A stretch of DNA of 36,172 nt from Verrucomicrobiota bacterium (GCA_009927835.1 RFMG01000161.1:1-36172), one strand, 5' to 3'. Counted from the stretch's first letter, positions 1-9,230 are shown. Numbers and translations are program-made. The notes: generated by a model from the sequence alone, not told the origin.

Positions 1-1333
1 TCAGCGGCAAACCCTCCGCCTTGAGTTTTTGAACCTCCCCAACGTGTTGCCGTATGAAGTAACTCCGGCTTTGCTGGTCGCCACGCAGCAAACAGGGGTC
101 GGAACTTTGGCAACGCCGCTCTGCCATCCCGTTTTCCGCGATCAGGATGGGAAGATCCGGGTACTCGGTGGCATAGCGCTCCACAAAAAAACGCAACCCC
201 CGGGGGAGGGCCTTCCAATCCCACCACTTCGTGGTCAGGCTCTGCGTCAACCACTCCCGTAAACCGACCCGACCCAGGCGAAGATCGGAGAAGGTGGGAA
301 GGCGCACCGCATTACCAACGAACGGGTCGTAGTAGTCGAAGGATATGAAATCCACCACCGGCTCCTCCCTTCGTTCCCTCACCAACGGAACAAGCCGGGA
401 AAACGTGCTTTCATGCAGAAACTTCCGGCTCAGACCGTGCTGAATCTGCTTGAGAAACTCCCCGATTGCCTCCGAAAAAAGGCCGTGGTGGGGGAAATCC
501 ATGGCCCTGTACGCACGGGTAAATTCCCGGTACCGGTCGGTCAGAAATGCGAGGATCGGCTCTCCCCCCTCCGTTTGTCGCGCCGCCTCCAACACATCGA
601 CAAGCATCTTATCCATCCAGTACAGGTCACTGGCAAAGGTGTTGAAACTGAGCCTCGGAAATCCCCAATCCGGATGCAGCGAATACAGATCGTGGATTTC
701 CCTTCGAACCCGAACATGCGCCTCCAGCATCGTCTGCAAGGCACACAAAGCCGCCGCCCACCATGCTCTCCTCCCCGCTGGGAATGCGCCCACATTATAG
801 GTGCAGGCCGCCAACATGTTCGGTTCGTTCATGGTGATGAACCATGTGGGCGGCGCGACTCCCCGTTCGGTGAGCTTCCGGTTCAGAACCTCCCAGAGTT
901 TTCTTTCAAATTGGCTGAATATGAGCGGGGTTCTTTCGTCCAACCAAGGATCGGTTCCCAACCATTTTGGGGTCGTGAAATGACAAAGGGTGATTAACGG
1001 TTCCAGGTGCCGCTTTCGGAGCGCCGCGATCATGTCCACATAGCGGTTCAGTGCCGCCTCCTGGAACACAGCCGGTTCAGGGTCAGGCTGGACTCTCGTC
1101 CAGTCCACCCCCAGGCGATACCCCGTCAACCCCATCATTTCCGCACGGTCGAAATCCTCCTCGTAGCGGTTCCAGAAGTCGACCGACCGACCGGAACGGG
1201 AAACTTTTCCCGACCTCTCCCACTCCGCCCAGTTATTTTGCGGCTCCCCTTCCCCATTGTATCCCCCCTCATGTTGGTAGGGACACGAGGACACCCCCCA
1301 GAGAAACTTCTCCGACCTCCAATCGTTTTTCAT
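1..1333 (-). CDS. Glycoside hydrolase family 1 (beta-glucosidase-like), 3' partial
   Basis: This gene is absent from the ORF track because it runs off the left edge without a stop. I translated the minus strand from the ATG at 1333 and obtained 444 residues. The N-terminus carries the GH1 opening FLWGVSSCPYQHEGGYN. The acid/base motif TMNEPN places Glu near residue 170, and LIAENGM places the nucleophile Glu near residue 400. GH1 proteins are usually 450-500 aa, so only the last few tens of residues, including the W-x-x-x-DN-x-EW region, should be missing. The family hydrolyses or transfers beta-linked glucose, galactose or similar sugars by a retaining mechanism. No signal peptide is seen, so it is probably cytosolic. 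Its ATG overlaps the stop of the upstream glycolipid glycosyltransferase gene by 4 nt, so the two are likely co-translated. The substrate is unknown. A role in glycolipid remodelling, as in the plant GH1 enzyme SFR2, is inference from context. Confidence 0.9.
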   Translation of the reverse strand, partial: MKNDWRSEKFLWGVSSCPYQHEGGYNGEGEPQNNWAEWERSGKVSRSGRSVDFWNRYEEDFDRAEMMGLTGYRLGVDWTRVQPDPEPAVFQEAALNRYVDMIAALRKRHLEPLITLCHFTTPKWLGTDPWLDERTPLIFSQFERKLWEVLNRKLTERGVAPPTWFITMNEPNMLAACTYNVGAFPAGRRAWWAAALCALQTMLEAHVRVRREIHDLYSLHPDWGFPRLSFNTFASDLYWMDKMLVDVLEAARQTEGGEPILAFLTDRYREFTRAYRAMDFPHHGLFSEAIGEFLKQIQHGLSRKFLHESTFSRLVPLVRERREEPVVDFISFDYYDPFVGNAVRLPTFSDLRLGRVGLREWLTQSLTTKWWDWKALPRGLRFFVERYATEYPDLPILIAENGMAERRCQSSDPCLLRGDQQSRSYFIRQHVGEVQKLKAEGLPL

Positions 1334-2529
1334 CGCTTCCGAACCTGCTCTGCCATCTCCTCCTGTTGGTCGTTGTTCACCTCGACCGGAACGGGGTCCG
1401 ATTCGGCCAAAAGGGTCCGAACCACCGTCTCAGCCGCCTTGGGACGCCCCATTCTTTGCGCCGATACCCTCATTCTCTTCAGCCGTTCGGGATCCGAGAG
1501 CAAACCACCCACCTTGTATCCCAACGTCATGATCTCATTGCATTTGATCGCCACCCCATTTTCCAATAGTTGGTCGCTGTTTCTCTCCTCCTGCCCCGGG
1601 ATGGGGTCATAAATGGCCATCGGCAGATGACAAACCATCGCCTCGGCCGAGGTCATGCCTCCCGGCTTGCTGATGAGAAGATCCGCGGCAGCCATCCACT
1701 CCGACATGTTCTCCACATACCCCTGCACCCGGAAGTCCACTTCCCCCGCATCCGTTCGGGCCACCTCCTGCTCCACCAAGGCTTTTGCATCGGGATTTTT
1801 TCCGCAAATCACCACGACCTGGGTCTTGCGATTCAGTTGCCGCAACGACTTCACCACCTGTTCGGCAGGGTTCACCCCCAACGCCCCGGCCGAAACCAGA
1901 ACGACGGGGCAGTCAACCGCCAGACCCAGTCTTTTCCGAAGAGCCAATGGATCCAGTGAGGGGCCGAACGTGGGATCCACGGGGATGCCGCTCACGGTGA
2001 CGCGATCGGCCGGGAGACCCAGCATGGTCAAATAGGCCTTCGTCTCGTCCAGCGCCACAAAGTACCTGTGAAACGCCCGTGATAGCCACATTGCATGGAA
2101 ATCATAATCGGTCACCACGATGGAGAGTTTGGCGCGAATCGTCTTCTGGGTGATCAGATGGGAGATGATTTCCGCGGGCATGAAGTGGGTGCACACGGTG
2201 ATGTCGGGCTGAAGCTGGGCAATCAGACGCACGAGGGGGCGGGTGTTGAGGCGATCCAAAAGAAGCCTCATCTTGTCGGTTTTCCAAGGCTCGTCGCTCT
2301 TGTCATACCACCACCCCAGCAGGGTGGGAGCGTCCTGAACAAGCGTCAGGTAAAGTTTGGAATAGAAATCCCGGAAGAGTTTGTTCGTGAAGGCCAAGGC
2401 ATCCACATTCACCACCTCCCCGATCCCGGGGGTGGCGCGGCATACGGATTCGATCGCGGCCGCCGCCCGAAGATGTCCGGTTCCCGCACTCGCGGATAAA
2501 ATAAGAACTTTTTTGGGACGATTCACCAT
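1330..2529 (-). CDS. UgtP/MGDG-synthase-like diacylglycerol glycosyltransferase (GT28)
   Basis: This 399-aa protein has the two-domain GT28 layout of MGDG synthases and processive diacylglycerol glucosyltransferases. The N-terminal MGDG_synth domain (about residues 18-185) starts with SASAGTGHLRAAAAIE. The C-terminal UDP-sugar binding half has ISKPGGMTSAEAM followed by PIPGQEERNSDQLLENG, close to the UgtP signature. The family transfers glucose or galactose from a UDP-sugar to diacylglycerol at the inner face of the cytoplasmic membrane. The ATG at 2529 follows the mutS stop by 36 nt with no strong Shine-Dalgarno sequence. The downstream GH1 gene overlaps its stop by 4 nt. The donor (UDP-Glc or UDP-Gal) and processivity cannot be read from sequence. 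MurG is a distant GT28 relative but lacks this N-terminal domain. Confidence 0.87.
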   Translation of the reverse strand: MVNRPKKVLILSASAGTGHLRAAAAIESVCRATPGIGEVVNVDALAFTNKLFRDFYSKLYLTLVQDAPTLLGWWYDKSDEPWKTDKMRLLLDRLNTRPLVRLIAQLQPDITVCTHFMPAEIISHLITQKTIRAKLSIVVTDYDFHAMWLSRAFHRYFVALDETKAYLTMLGLPADRVTVSGIPVDPTFGPSLDPLALRKRLGLAVDCPVVLVSAGALGVNPAEQVVKSLRQLNRKTQVVVICGKNPDAKALVEQEVARTDAGEVDFRVQGYVENMSEWMAAADLLISKPGGMTSAEAMVCHLPMAIYDPIPGQEERNSDQLLENGVAIKCNEIMTLGYKVGGLLSDPERLKRMRVSAQRMGRPKAAETVVRTLLAESDPVPVEVNNDQQEEMAEQVRKR

Positions 2530-2565
2530 TCTTCAGCCTACCCGACGAAACACACCGAGGAATCC

Positions 2566-5076
2566 CTAAAAAGAGTTCCCTCGCTCCGCGAATAGGTCGG
2601 GTTGCAGTTTCGGACTTTTTCCCTGCTTGGGATTCTTGGGCTTGATTCGGGCCGGTTTGCCGGAAGCGTCGGTCTCCCCCTCCTCCAATCCCTTCAATAT
2701 TTCACCCGCTCGATTCAGGACCGTTTCGGGCAGGCCGGCCAACCGGGCCACCTGAATCCCATAACTGCGGTCCGCTTCCCCCTCCACGATCCTGCGCAAA
2801 AAGACCACCCGGTCTTTCTCCTCCCGAACGTCGACACGGTAGTTCCTCACCCCCTTTCGTGTCAGCGCGAGCTCGGCCAGCTCATGGTAATGGGTGGCGA
2901 ACAGGGTCTTCGCCTTGACCTCGTCATGAAGGTGCTCCCCCACCGCCCATGCGATGCTGAGTCCGTCCAAGGTGCTCGTCCCGCGACCGATCTCATCCAA
3001 AATCACCAAACTATCCTCCGTGGCGTGATGCAGAATCATGGCTGTTTCGTTCATCTCCACCAAAAAAGTGCTCTGCCCCCTGGCCAAATCATCTCCGGCA
3101 CCAATTCTTGTAAAGATCCGGTCCAGGATCGGCAGTTCGGCCGACGCGGCCGGCACGAAGGAGCCGATTTGTGCCAGGAGACAGATGAGGGCTGCCTGCC
3201 TCAAATACGTGCTTTTTCCGGCCATATTGGGACCGGTCAGGATCATCAGCGTTCCCTGTTCTCCCCCGATCCACAGGTCATTCGGAACAAACGGATCCGC
3301 CCCCCCCGCCAGCAACTGCTCCACGACCGGATGCCTCCCTGCCACAATGTGGAGACAACGATCCTCCCTCATGGTGGGGCGCACATATCCCCATCGGCGT
3401 GCGGTCGTTGCCAGCCCGGCCAAAGCATCCAAAGTCCCCAGGGCCGAGGCGGTTTTCTGCAGGGACTCACTCCGTGAGAGAACCGACTCCCGAAGTTGTC
3501 CGAAGAGTTCCAACTCCCGCGCAGTCGACTTCTCCTCCGCACCCAGGATTTTTGACTCCATCTCCTTGAGTTCGGGTGTCACATATCTCTCGGCCTGGGC
3601 CAGGGTTTGCTTTCTCTGATACTCCTTGGGCACCTGATCCAGGTGGGTCTTGGTGACTTCGATCCCGTATCCGCTGATGTTATTAAAGCGGATCTTCAGG
3701 CTTTTGATTCCGGTCCTTTCGATCTCTTTAGCCTGGAGTTCCGCAATCCATGATCTCCCCTCGCGCATGGCCGTGCGGTGCGAGTCGAGAATCTTGTCAT
3801 ACCCATCACGTATCATCCCTCCCTCCCGAAGGGACGCAGGGGGATCATCTGCCACGGCACGACTCAGCTCCTGGGCCAAGGATTCCTGCAAATCGATTGA
3901 TTCACTGATCCTTCGATTCAGTTTTCCCGCCAACGCCAGTCCCTTGCTTTGGATGACGGGAAGGACGTTGAGGGTCGTTCGCAACGCCAAAAGATCCCTT
4001 GCCGTGCCCGAACCCCCAGCCAAACGCCCGACAAGTCGGCCCAGATCCCTTACTTCCAAGAGAGTCTCCCGAAAATCGTCCATCGCCCCCACATCATCCA
4101 GAAAGCCAGCCACGGCATCATGCCGCTCCTCCACCTCGGTTCTGTTCCGCAAAGGTCTCAGCAGCCAGGAACGCAGCTCCCGGCCTCCCATCGCGGTCTG
4201 GGTCTGGTCGATCGCCCGCAGCAGGCTTGTCGAGACCCCGGGCGAAGCCGAATCAAAGATCTCCAGATTCCTTTGGGTTGCCGAATCAACCTGCAGATAT
4301 CCCTCGGACAGGAGAGGCTTGGGGACCTGCCAGTGTCGCATCCCCCCTTTCAGGGTTTCCCTGACATAACGCACCAAGGCGCCGCCCGCACCCACTGCCG
4401 GACCCATTCCCCTGCAGCCGAAGCCATCCAGGCTCTGGACGCGGTAGTGCTCACACAGCACCGTTCGTCCGGCATCCTCCTCCAACGACCATTCGGGAAT
4501 CCGGGTTACCGTTGTTCGGGCATCCATCCACGCAGGAATCTCTGTCTCCTCCTCCGAAACCAGAATCTCCGCAGGATGGGTTTTTTTAATCTCATCTTTG
4601 CACGCGACCTCATCCCTCGGCTCCGACAACCGAAACTCCCCCGTGCTTGCGTCCAACAAGGCAAAGCCCCAAGGCCTTTTTTTCCCGTCCCCCCGACGGA
4701 CCGCCCCAAGCCATCGGGGCAATTTGGGGTCGGTCAACTCCAGCCCCGTGGCACACCCCGGACTTAGGATCTTGGTGATCGCCCGATCCACCATCTGCCC
4801 GCTTTTGGCCTCCCCCATCTGGTCACACAGCGCAACTCTTCGCCCTGCGGCCAGCACCTTGGCGATGTACCCCTCCGCCGCATGGTACGGCAACCCACAC
4901 ATGGGGATACCATTCCTCTTGGTGAGGGTAAGGTTCAGCAAACGAGACCCCTCATCCGCATCTTCAAAAAACAGCTCATAAAAGTCCCCCAGGCGGAAGA
5001 AGAGGAATGTGTCCTTGGGAACCTGCGCGCGAAGCCCACGGTACTGGCGCATCATCGGGGTGGATCCATCGGACAT
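2566..5076 (-). CDS. mutS: DNA mismatch repair protein MutS
   Basis: MutS binds base mismatches and small loops in DNA and uses ATP to recruit the rest of the repair machinery. The mismatch-reading Phe-x-Glu motif is in FFRLGDFYELF near the N-terminus. The C-terminal ATPase has Walker A GPNMAGKSTYLRQ, Walker B LVILDEIGRGTSTLDG and the ATHYHEL helix. The tail ends in QPDLF, which resembles a beta-clamp binding box (QxxLF). The ORF track begins at a TTG (5118). I prefer the ATG at 5076, giving 836 aa, because it starts MSDGSTPMMRQY as MutS proteins usually do. An AAGGAGGA sequence abuts this ATG, but the 1-nt spacing is unusually short, so an alternative start remains possible. No mutL is visible nearby. 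Confidence 0.96.
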   Translation of the reverse strand: MSDGSTPMMRQYRGLRAQVPKDTFLFFRLGDFYELFFEDADEGSRLLNLTLTKRNGIPMCGLPYHAAEGYIAKVLAAGRRVALCDQMGEAKSGQMVDRAITKILSPGCATGLELTDPKLPRWLGAVRRGDGKKRPWGFALLDASTGEFRLSEPRDEVACKDEIKKTHPAEILVSEEETEIPAWMDARTTVTRIPEWSLEEDAGRTVLCEHYRVQSLDGFGCRGMGPAVGAGGALVRYVRETLKGGMRHWQVPKPLLSEGYLQVDSATQRNLEIFDSASPGVSTSLLRAIDQTQTAMGGRELRSWLLRPLRNRTEVEERHDAVAGFLDDVGAMDDFRETLLEVRDLGRLVGRLAGGSGTARDLLALRTTLNVLPVIQSKGLALAGKLNRRISESIDLQESLAQELSRAVADDPPASLREGGMIRDGYDKILDSHRTAMREGRSWIAELQAKEIERTGIKSLKIRFNNISGYGIEVTKTHLDQVPKEYQRKQTLAQAERYVTPELKEMESKILGAEEKSTARELELFGQLRESVLSRSESLQKTASALGTLDALAGLATTARRWGYVRPTMREDRCLHIVAGRHPVVEQLLAGGADPFVPNDLWIGGEQGTLMILTGPNMAGKSTYLRQAALICLLAQIGSFVPAASAELPILDRIFTRIGAGDDLARGQSTFLVEMNETAMILHHATEDSLVILDEIGRGTSTLDGLSIAWAVGEHLHDEVKAKTLFATHYHELAELALTRKGVRNYRVDVREEKDRVVFLRRIVEGEADRSYGIQVARLAGLPETVLNRAGEILKGLEEGETDASGKPARIKPKNPKQGKSPKLQPDLFAERGNSF

Positions 5077-5162
5077 TCCTCCTTTTTCCCTGACTCGTCC
5101 TCCCAGCTCAATCCACAAGGATGCAAGCTGTGCATAGTGTGGAAAACTTATAAACTCGGTTT

Positions 5163-6311
5163 GTGCGCGTCATCATCACGGGTCTGGTCGGGCAATATCC
5201 CTTTGGGGGAGTGATCTGGGACTACCTCCAATACCTGCTCGGCTTCCGTTCCCTGGGCCACCAGGTCCTCTATTTGGAGGACTCCGGCGCATGGCCTTAC
5301 GATCCCGAGGCCGGAACAATCACATCGGACTGCTCCTTCGCGCTCCAATCCCTGGAAAAAATCTTCCACGATTTCGACCTCGATCATGCCTGGGTTTACC
5401 GGAACGGTGCCGATGGAAAGTTTTACGGAGCCGGGGAAACGGTAGCCCGCGAGTGGCTCCGCCACGGGGACCTGTTGGTCAACGTCTCCAGTGCGGGTTG
5501 GCTGCGGGATTACGACCTCCGCGTGGGACACAAAATGTTTATCGATGGGGATCCCATGTTTTGCCAAATCGGTCTCCTGGATGGATCGAACCCGCTCTAC
5601 GCAGGTCGGCTGCGCAACCACGACAGCCACTTCACTTTCGGACTTTCCGTGGGGCAACCCGGTTGTCCCGTTCCCTTGGACGGGATCACCTGGCACCCCA
5701 CCGTTCAGCCGATTGCCATCGATCAGTGGCCTGTCACGCCGGTCTCAGCCGATGCACCTTGGACTACGGTGATGAACTGGTCCAGTTATCAGCCCAAGGT
5801 CTGGGAGGGACGAACCTACGGGCAGAAGAGCCTGGAGTTTCATCAATTTCGGGATTTGCCATCCAGGACGAACGCTCCTCTTCGGCTGGCCATGGGGCTC
5901 GGCGTGGACGGACAACGCCCCGCCCAAGAGTTGCGTCAACTCGGCTGGGACCTGGTCGAACCCCAAGAGGTCGTTCCGGATCACAGATCCTACCGCTCTT
6001 TTCTCACCTCCTCACGCGGGGAGTGGAGTGTTGCCAAACACGGATACGTGGAGGCAAAGACCGGTTGGTTTAGCTGCCGGACGGCTTGTTACCTCGCGGC
6101 TGGCCGACCGGCGGTTGTTCAGGATACAGGCTGGAGTCGTCATCTTCCTTCCACGCGGGGGGTTCTCTCCTTCACCACCCTCCAAGAGTCGGCAGAACGC
6201 CTGGCCGAGGCGAACCGCGACTACTCAGAACACTCCAAAGCCGCTCGGGAAATTGCCCTTGAGTTTTTTGATGCAAAGAAAGTATGCCGTGAGCTGCTGA
6301 ACAAGGTCTGA
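5163..6311 (+). CDS. Putative GT-B fold glycosyltransferase
   Basis: This 382-aa protein starts at a GTG (MRVIITGLVGQYPFGG), a Gly-rich N-terminal strand-loop typical of GT-B folds. The C-terminal part, with WFSCRTACYLAAGRPAVVQDTGWSRHLP and a closing EFFDAKKVCRELL helix, matches the nucleotide-sugar binding half of GT4/GT1-like transferases (selection of a new acceptor, avoidance of stale state in AxGRPxVVQDTGW). No signal peptide or membrane segment is seen, so it is probably cytosolic. It stands alone on the plus strand between divergent mutS and a convergent small gene, so context gives no substrate. A TATAAA sits at 5149-5154, only 8 nt before the GTG, which would imply a very short or absent leader. 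Many relatives are annotated only as hypothetical, and the exact family is uncertain. Confidence 0.65.
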   Translation: MRVIITGLVGQYPFGGVIWDYLQYLLGFRSLGHQVLYLEDSGAWPYDPEAGTITSDCSFALQSLEKIFHDFDLDHAWVYRNGADGKFYGAGETVAREWLRHGDLLVNVSSAGWLRDYDLRVGHKMFIDGDPMFCQIGLLDGSNPLYAGRLRNHDSHFTFGLSVGQPGCPVPLDGITWHPTVQPIAIDQWPVTPVSADAPWTTVMNWSSYQPKVWEGRTYGQKSLEFHQFRDLPSRTNAPLRLAMGLGVDGQRPAQELRQLGWDLVEPQEVVPDHRSYRSFLTSSRGEWSVAKHGYVEAKTGWFSCRTACYLAAGRPAVVQDTGWSRHLPSTRGVLSFTTLQESAERLAEANRDYSEHSKAAREIALEFFDAKKVCRELLNKV

Positions 6312-6336
6312 CCCAGGTGAAGGTCGCCTCTCCAAT

Positions 6337-6480
6337 TCAGCGTTTCCAGGCAAAATACAAAACCAGGAAGAGGAAGAACCAAAAAAGCAAGCTGATGCCG
6401 ATTGAAATCAGCAGGACCAAAGTACGGTTCTTCACCGGTTTCCCCTGCGCCTCTTGATCCTGTGGGGAGAATCTTATCAT
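6337..6480 (-). CDS. 47-aa single-pass membrane protein
   Basis: This gene is too short for the ORF track. Translating the minus strand from the ATG at 6480 gives 47 residues, beginning MIRFSPQDQEAQGKPVKNRT. A long hydrophobic stretch, LVLLISIGISLLFWFFLF, follows and the protein ends YFAWKR. The layout is a charged N-terminus, one transmembrane helix and a short basic tail. Its ATG overlaps the stop of the LuxR-type regulator gene by 4 nt (ATGA), the same coupling used elsewhere in this window, which supports real translation. I do not recognise a family. It could be a membrane partner of the regulator or an unrelated small protein sharing its transcript. Confidence 0.6.
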   Translation of the reverse strand: MIRFSPQDQEAQGKPVKNRTLVLLISIGISLLFWFFLFLVLYFAWKR

Positions 6481-7115
6481 GGGGATCCGACCCCATTCCC
6501 CATGGCCCATGGTAGTTGGGTGGCACGGACAATTTTCAATTTTTGATAAATCGCTTTTCTCTGGTTTTTGATCGTCCCCTCGGTTGTGCCCAGTTTTTTG
6601 GCCACCTGTTGAGCGGAGCTCCCGCGTACCAACATCTGGGCGACCTGCATTTCCCGCGGGCTCAGATGCTGGAGACCGTGTTTCGAGTCCTGGGTCTCAA
6701 GGGCAAGATTCACCGTGGGGGTCGCACTCGACCTGCCCTCGAGCACTTGATGGATGCAGTGCAACCACTCCTCGGGACTATCCCGGAAATCGAGAAGACC
6801 TTTCGCGCCCCGCTCTTTCCACCAAACCGCCGTCCGCGGGGTAAAGTTGTCATCAAAAATGATCGGGTCACCTTTGCAGCGCTTGGGCAGGATGGATCCT
6901 TCCGCGGGAGAGATTCGGGTGGATACAAAGACCAACCGGACCGGGGCCTCGGCGGTGCGCAGTTCACTTGGATGCGAGACCCTCAGAAGCCGACAAGGAA
7001 ACCGGGCTTCGAGCCACTCATGAAAAAGGGTCCCAAGAAAACTTCGATCCTCGCAAATGGCGAAATACAAGGCCTCGCCCGAAGCTTCAGGGGGAGATGA
7101 ATTTCCATGTTCCAT
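6477..7115 (-). CDS. LuxR-family regulator with degenerate receiver domain
   Basis: This is a 212-aa two-domain transcription regulator. The C-terminus (about 148-195) is a LuxR/NarL-type helix-turn-helix: LSPREMQVAQMLVRGSSAQQVA then TEGTIKNQRKAIYQKL. The N-terminal 120 residues have the order and spacing of a response-regulator receiver, with an acidic pair at E22-D23 and a Lys near K105. The strand that should end in the phospho-accepting Asp reads RLVFVSTRIS, with Ser (about residue 65) in its place. It therefore probably does not work by standard Asp phosphorylation. It is divergent from the MASE1 histidine kinase and LytTR regulator genes across a 246-nt gap, so cross-regulation is possible. 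TATAAA lies immediately upstream of the ATG and no Shine-Dalgarno sequence is visible. Confidence 0.8.
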   Translation of the reverse strand: MEHGNSSPPEASGEALYFAICEDRSFLGTLFHEWLEARFPCRLLRVSHPSELRTAEAPVRLVFVSTRISPAEGSILPKRCKGDPIIFDDNFTPRTAVWWKERGAKGLLDFRDSPEEWLHCIHQVLEGRSSATPTVNLALETQDSKHGLQHLSPREMQVAQMLVRGSSAQQVAKKLGTTEGTIKNQRKAIYQKLKIVRATQLPWAMGNGVGSP

Positions 7116-7361
7116 TTTATATCAGGCGATTGCTTTAGGCTTGGATTGCCGAAGGTGTTACTTTCATGCACAGTTTAACGATGTTATTTCGCGAGGAAAC
7201 GGGTGAATCAGATGCTGTTTTTTGGCCATTAGAAGAGTCTGTATGCATCTGTGAATTCTTCCTCAAGTTTGGGATAAGCGGTGCAAATAATGTGACCAGC
7301 GGAACACCCGGCGCCACCCTGCCTAAGCCAAGATAGACAAAAGCCTCGTCTCGCTACCCGA
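7116..7361. promoter_or_regulatory. Divergent intergenic region between LuxR-like and MASE1-kinase genes
   Basis: This 246-nt stretch separates two divergently transcribed signalling genes and must hold both start signals. It is more AT-rich than its neighbours. I see no convincing pair of -35 and -10 boxes, no long ORF and no tRNA-like fold. The TATAAA just before the LuxR-like ATG (minus strand) is the only clear -10-like box. Confidence 0.4.
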
Positions 7362-9230
7362 ATGACTGCATCAACCAGCACCAAGCTCTCGGCAACAGCG
7401 CAAGGGGTTTTCGTGACCACACTTGCCCAACTTGCCATGGGTGCCTGTTCCCAATGGCTGCATCACGTCTCCCCACACTGGTCATCATCCCTTTGGTTCG
7501 GCTCAGGAGCTGCCCTGGGTTGCGTCCTTTTAGGCGGACCTTGGATGCTCCTGGGGGTCTATCTTGGACTTATCGCATACCATTTCCTCATCACAGGAAC
7601 CCTGCCGGTTTGGATGGCTTTGCTTTTGCCGCTGGCAAACGTCGCGGAGACCTCGTTGGCCTGGTTTCTTCTCACCAAGGTGGCTCGCGGTTTTCAACCG
7701 TGGATGCGAGAACAACGGGATATCGTCATCTTTCTCATCGCAGCCCCTTGGATCCCCGCACTTGTCAGCGCCCTGACCGCACAAATCCTTCTATCCATCC
7801 CTCATATCATCCCCCGCGTAGATTTTCAGGGTGAGTTGATAACGTACGCGCTGGGAAACGCGGGTGGGATCATTCTCATTACCCCCTTGATTCTACTTTG
7901 GCGGGATATACGCAAGTATGACTGGACTTCGCCCCGGGGGCGTCAAATGGTCACCTTTAATCTTTTCACCCTAATCCTGATATCCATGTTTTTCCAGGCC
8001 CCGGCTTTTCGCGCGATACTCATTGCCCTTTTGCTCCCCCAGGTCGTATGGGGCGTATGGATCAATGGACTCAAAGGGGCAACGATTTCGTTTTTTTTAC
8101 TCTCTTTCCTTTTTGTTTCCCTCAAGAACGAACATGAATCGTCCCACTACCAACGATGGTTGAAAAAATATTCGGTTACGGAGAGCGCGGAAAAAGGCCG
8201 CTTCCCATCCCCAGATCTGCCATCCCAGGCTCTCAGGGGAACGCGCAGAACAGAGGAGGTCGGTATCTTGATTCTTTTTTGCATCACCATGTTTCCGCTC
8301 GGCTTGGCGGCGGATACGCTTCGTGCCAAATCTCAGAGAGATAGTTGGGTGATGGATTCGATCGACTCCTCCCTCTGGACCTGGAGTGCCGTTACGGGCT
8401 ACAGGATCGATCAGGGATCTGTTTCTGAGAAGATTTCCAAAAAATACGCCCTCTTTAGCGGCAAGGCGCGAACAGGGCAGATCAAAATTCCGTCCAAGGA
8501 CCCCTCCAAGCCTGCGTACTTATCCCACTGGCGGATTACTCAGGTTTCCGCAACGGGCGAACCGCTCGAGGTGACCGGACTTCTTCACTGCCTTCGTCTT
8601 GAGGAGAGGGCCGAAAAAGCGGAGCACCATGCGGAAATATCCAGGATGGAGGTGGCTACCCTCCGATCCAGGTTCAACCCTCACTTGCTCTTCAACTGCC
8701 TTACTGGCCTGCGCGCCGTCATTCAGCGCAACCCGTCCCACGCACGGGACTTTGTCACACGCCTCGCAAGGTTTCTCAGGACAGCAGTCGACTCCCAACT
8801 CCATCCTCTGATTCCCATCGAGCAGGAGGTGGCTCTTTGCCTTCAATACCTCGAGCTTGAGAACATCCGGGGGAAAAAGATCACCTGCAAAACCAACATT
8901 TCCCGGCACGTCCGCAATAACCACATCCCCCCGATGAGTATCCAGACTTTGGTCGAGAATGCGGTTCAGCACGGGCACTACACCCCAAAACGATCGTTAT
9001 GGATCCGAATCTCGGCCCGAGTACGAGCTGACGGAAAATTGTGCGTGTCGGTCTCCCAACCGGGAAAGCTGAACTCATCCTCTGAAGGAAAAACATCGGC
9101 AGGAATCGCACTCGTCCGACATCACCTGGCTCTTCTTTATCATAGCGAGGGAACGGTTGAGCTCTGTGAAAAACAGAAGGGGGTGGTTACAGCAACCATC
9201 CTCGTGCCCATGGAGCGAGATCCGATATGA
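7362..9230 (+). CDS. MASE1-PAS-LytS-type sensor histidine kinase
   Basis: This 622-aa membrane kinase has three parts. Residues 1 to about 320 are a MASE1-like sensor with many hydrophobic helices, ending after LILFCITMFPLGLAADTL. Residues of about 340-415 look like a degenerate PAS domain: it opens SSLWTWSAVTGYRID and closes GEPLEVTGLLHCLRLEERAEKAE, the shape of a PAS-to-linker junction. The C-terminus is a His_kinase/HATPase pair of the LytS class, with the phospho-acceptor motif RSRFNPHLLFNCL and N-box LVENAVQHG. The nucleotide-binding G box (SAGIALVRHHL) departs from the usual GxGxGL. It should autophosphorylate and pass phosphate to the LytTR regulator encoded next, whose ATG overlaps its stop by 4 nt. 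The ligand of the MASE1 domain is unknown. Confidence 0.87.
   Translation: MTASTSTKLSATAQGVFVTTLAQLAMGACSQWLHHVSPHWSSSLWFGSGAALGCVLLGGPWMLLGVYLGLIAYHFLITGTLPVWMALLLPLANVAETSLAWFLLTKVARGFQPWMREQRDIVIFLIAAPWIPALVSALTAQILLSIPHIIPRVDFQGELITYALGNAGGIILITPLILLWRDIRKYDWTSPRGRQMVTFNLFTLILISMFFQAPAFRAILIALLLPQVVWGVWINGLKGATISFFLLSFLFVSLKNEHESSHYQRWLKKYSVTESAEKGRFPSPDLPSQALRGTRRTEEVGILILFCITMFPLGLAADTLRAKSQRDSWVMDSIDSSLWTWSAVTGYRIDQGSVSEKISKKYALFSGKARTGQIKIPSKDPSKPAYLSHWRITQVSATGEPLEVTGLLHCLRLEERAEKAEHHAEISRMEVATLRSRFNPHLLFNCLTGLRAVIQRNPSHARDFVTRLARFLRTAVDSQLHPLIPIEQEVALCLQYLELENIRGKKITCKTNISRHVRNNHIPPMSIQTLVENAVQHGHYTPKRSLWIRISARVRADGKLCVSVSQPGKLNSSSEGKTSAGIALVRHHLALLYHSEGTVELCEKQKGVVTATILVPMERDPI

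Noticed and set aside
413-997. 194-aa plus-strand ORF at the left edge
   Set aside because: It is a shadow of the GH1 gene, which reads on the minus strand with both catalytic motifs.
1180-1200. GACC-type tandem repeat in the GH1 gene
   Set aside because: Only about three imperfect 4-nt units inside a coding region, with no sign of function.
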